Part shown: positions 63,135 to 64,000 of the stretch, in pieces
Position numbering within the stretch: the stretch's first letter is position 1
Layout: the number at the start of each line of letters is the position of its first letter
Origin: Methylobacterium sp.
Lineage (GTDB): Bacteria; Pseudomonadota; Alphaproteobacteria; Rhizobiales; Beijerinckiaceae
Length of the DNA: 64,000 nucleotides
NCBI GenBank assembly: GCA_002928875.1
Contig: PERO01000018.1
Span: 1-64,000 of the forward strand
Direction of reading: 5' to 3'
Notes under the pieces: generated by a model
Seen by the model: only the letters and a program-made list of their open reading frames with translations
Database searches by the model: none
What the model was told of the DNA's origin: nothing
Made by a program: the position numbers and the translations under genes

Positions 63135-64000
63135 ATGCCTGCGCGCCCGATCGCCTATAATCTCCTGCGGCTCATCCTTGCCGCGACGCACACCACGCCG
63201 CGCGGGGTGGACCGGGTCGATTACGGCTATCTGTCGTATCTGCTCGATCACTGGCCCGGCGATGTGGTGGGGGTGATGCCCACGCTGATGGGCCCGCGAT
63301 TCTTCCGGCGCGACCAGTTGTTCAAGGCGCGCGACCGTCTCAACGAACTCTGGCACGAGCATATCGATCCGGGTGGCGATCGCGTGCTGGCCCGGCTGGT
63401 GCAGCGCTTCGACGATCCCGGCCAGCCGGAGCCGCCGCCCAAGCCGCGCGACTTCCTGCCCGGCGCGAAAGGCATTCCGCGCATCGCGAAACTGGTGCTC
63501 CGCGGCGGCGTATCGATCGGCAAGCCGATCCTCGATCTGCCGCCCGAGGCCCTCTATCTCGATATCGGTCATTACGGGCTGACCTTCCCGCGCGCGTTCC
63601 GCTGGCGCCGGAAGCGGCCGGATATCCGCACTGTCTTCATGGTGCATGACACGATCCCGCTCGAATATCCGGAATTCGTGGCGGACGAGACCTTCCGTGC
63701 GCATCAGCGGCTCGTGGTGAAGACCTCGAAATATGCCGACAGCCTCATCGTGCCAACCCGTTCGGCGGGCAAGGCGGTGGAAGAGGCGCTGGCGAAACAT
63801 CGCATCCGCCCCATCGACATCCATCCCCTGCCGCTGCCGATCGACGATCTGTTCGGCCATCACGTCACGCCGGTGCCGGAACTGCAGGGCCGCCCGTATT
63901 TCATGATCTGCGGCGCGGTCGAGCCCCGCAAGAACCATCGCCTGCTGATCGAGGTCTGGCGCGAACTGATCCGGCGCCATGGCGAGCGCACGCCCAAGCT
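63135..64000 (+). CDS. GT4-family glycosyltransferase, 5' part (runs off the right edge)
   Basis: ATG at 63135 opens a frame that continues past base 64000, giving at least 288 residues. FMVHDTIPLEYPEFV and YADSLIVPTRSAGK are typical acceptor-side motifs of GT4 mannosyl- or glucosyltransferases. The FMICGAVEPRKNHRLLIEVW segment begins the donor domain. It follows the AGE isomerase by 71 bases, so it is the first transferase of the exopolysaccharide locus. The C-terminal EX7E motif lies outside the window. Confidence 0.9.
   Translation, partial: MPARPIAYNLLRLILAATHTTPRGVDRVDYGYLSYLLDHWPGDVVGVMPTLMGPRFFRRDQLFKARDRLNELWHEHIDPGGDRVLARLVQRFDDPGQPEPPPKPRDFLPGAKGIPRIAKLVLRGGVSIGKPILDLPPEALYLDIGHYGLTFPRAFRWRRKRPDIRTVFMVHDTIPLEYPEFVADETFRAHQRLVVKTSKYADSLIVPTRSAGKAVEEALAKHRIRPIDIHPLPLPIDDLFGHHVTPVPELQGRPYFMICGAVEPRKNHRLLIEVWRELIRRHGERTPK

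Overview
The window is a piece of an alphaproteobacterial chromosome, most likely from the order Hyphomicrobiales (Rhizobiales). The evidence is the high G+C content, the FYDLN-acid protein / aroA / cmk / rpsA neighbourhood, a class II EPSP synthase, DUF1150 beside a small heat-shock gene, DUF2585 in the glycolate oxidase locus, and an ATT-initiated infC. Taxonomy is inferred from gene content and family resemblance, not from a search.

Positions 1-12052 form an accessory region of visibly lower G+C that ends at the 3' end of a tRNA-Ala(GGC) gene, the usual layout of a tRNA-targeted genomic island. Its core is a divergent defence-like module. The leftward arm encodes an XRE regulator, a 74-residue protein and a Rad50-like ATPase with a CPVC zinc-hook motif. 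The rightward arm encodes an unknown 184-residue protein, then HamA (DUF1837 nuclease) and HamB (SF2 helicase), which together make a Hachiman anti-phage system. A promoter with an overlapping inverted repeat sits between the arms. A TetR / aldo-keto reductase pair lies closer to the tRNA. No integrase is visible.

Positions 12268-19640 hold FYDLN protein, aroA, cmk and rpsA, with five extra genes between cmk and rpsA (nitroreductase, rhomboid, XRE-cupin, GNAT, a GHNGGPP protein). Positions 19562-23247 carry two related chemoreceptor-like genes, each preceded by a copy of the last bases of rpsA and a terminator-like hairpin; the second gene has no signalling domain. polA, a YqaE/Pmp3-like peptide, a LysE exporter and a class II amidotransferase follow. 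Next come two ion-transport genes (NhaD/CitMHS-like and KefB-like), the first with a structured leader. A 104-bp palindromic repeat lies at the end of the glcD-glcE-DUF2585-glcF operon, which is divergent from a LysR regulator.

Positions 37500-42315 hold a cytochrome c, a CoxG-like protein, 5-formyl-THF cyclo-ligase, hsp20 with DUF1150, a hydrolase and a glycosyltransferase. The translation block infC / racemase-like / rpmI / rplT / (outer-membrane protein) / pheS follows. It contains two oddities: a racemase-like protein without catalytic cysteines between infC and rpmI, and an outer-membrane gene interrupted by TAG. pheS is followed by a Phd/RelE toxin-antitoxin pair rather than pheT.

Positions 47637-52948 are a thiamine operon (TPP riboswitch, thiC-thiM-thiE-thiD) ending with an orphan TRAP binding protein; a 94-bp palindromic repeat sits between riboswitch and thiC. 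A tungstate-type ABC transporter (tupBCA order) follows, then a DedA/YqaA protein and a degenerate SNase-like membrane protein. The right end (56821-64000) is a sugar-nucleotide and exopolysaccharide locus: galE, galU, phosphomannomutase, manC, an AGE-family isomerase and a glycosyltransferase cut by the window edge.
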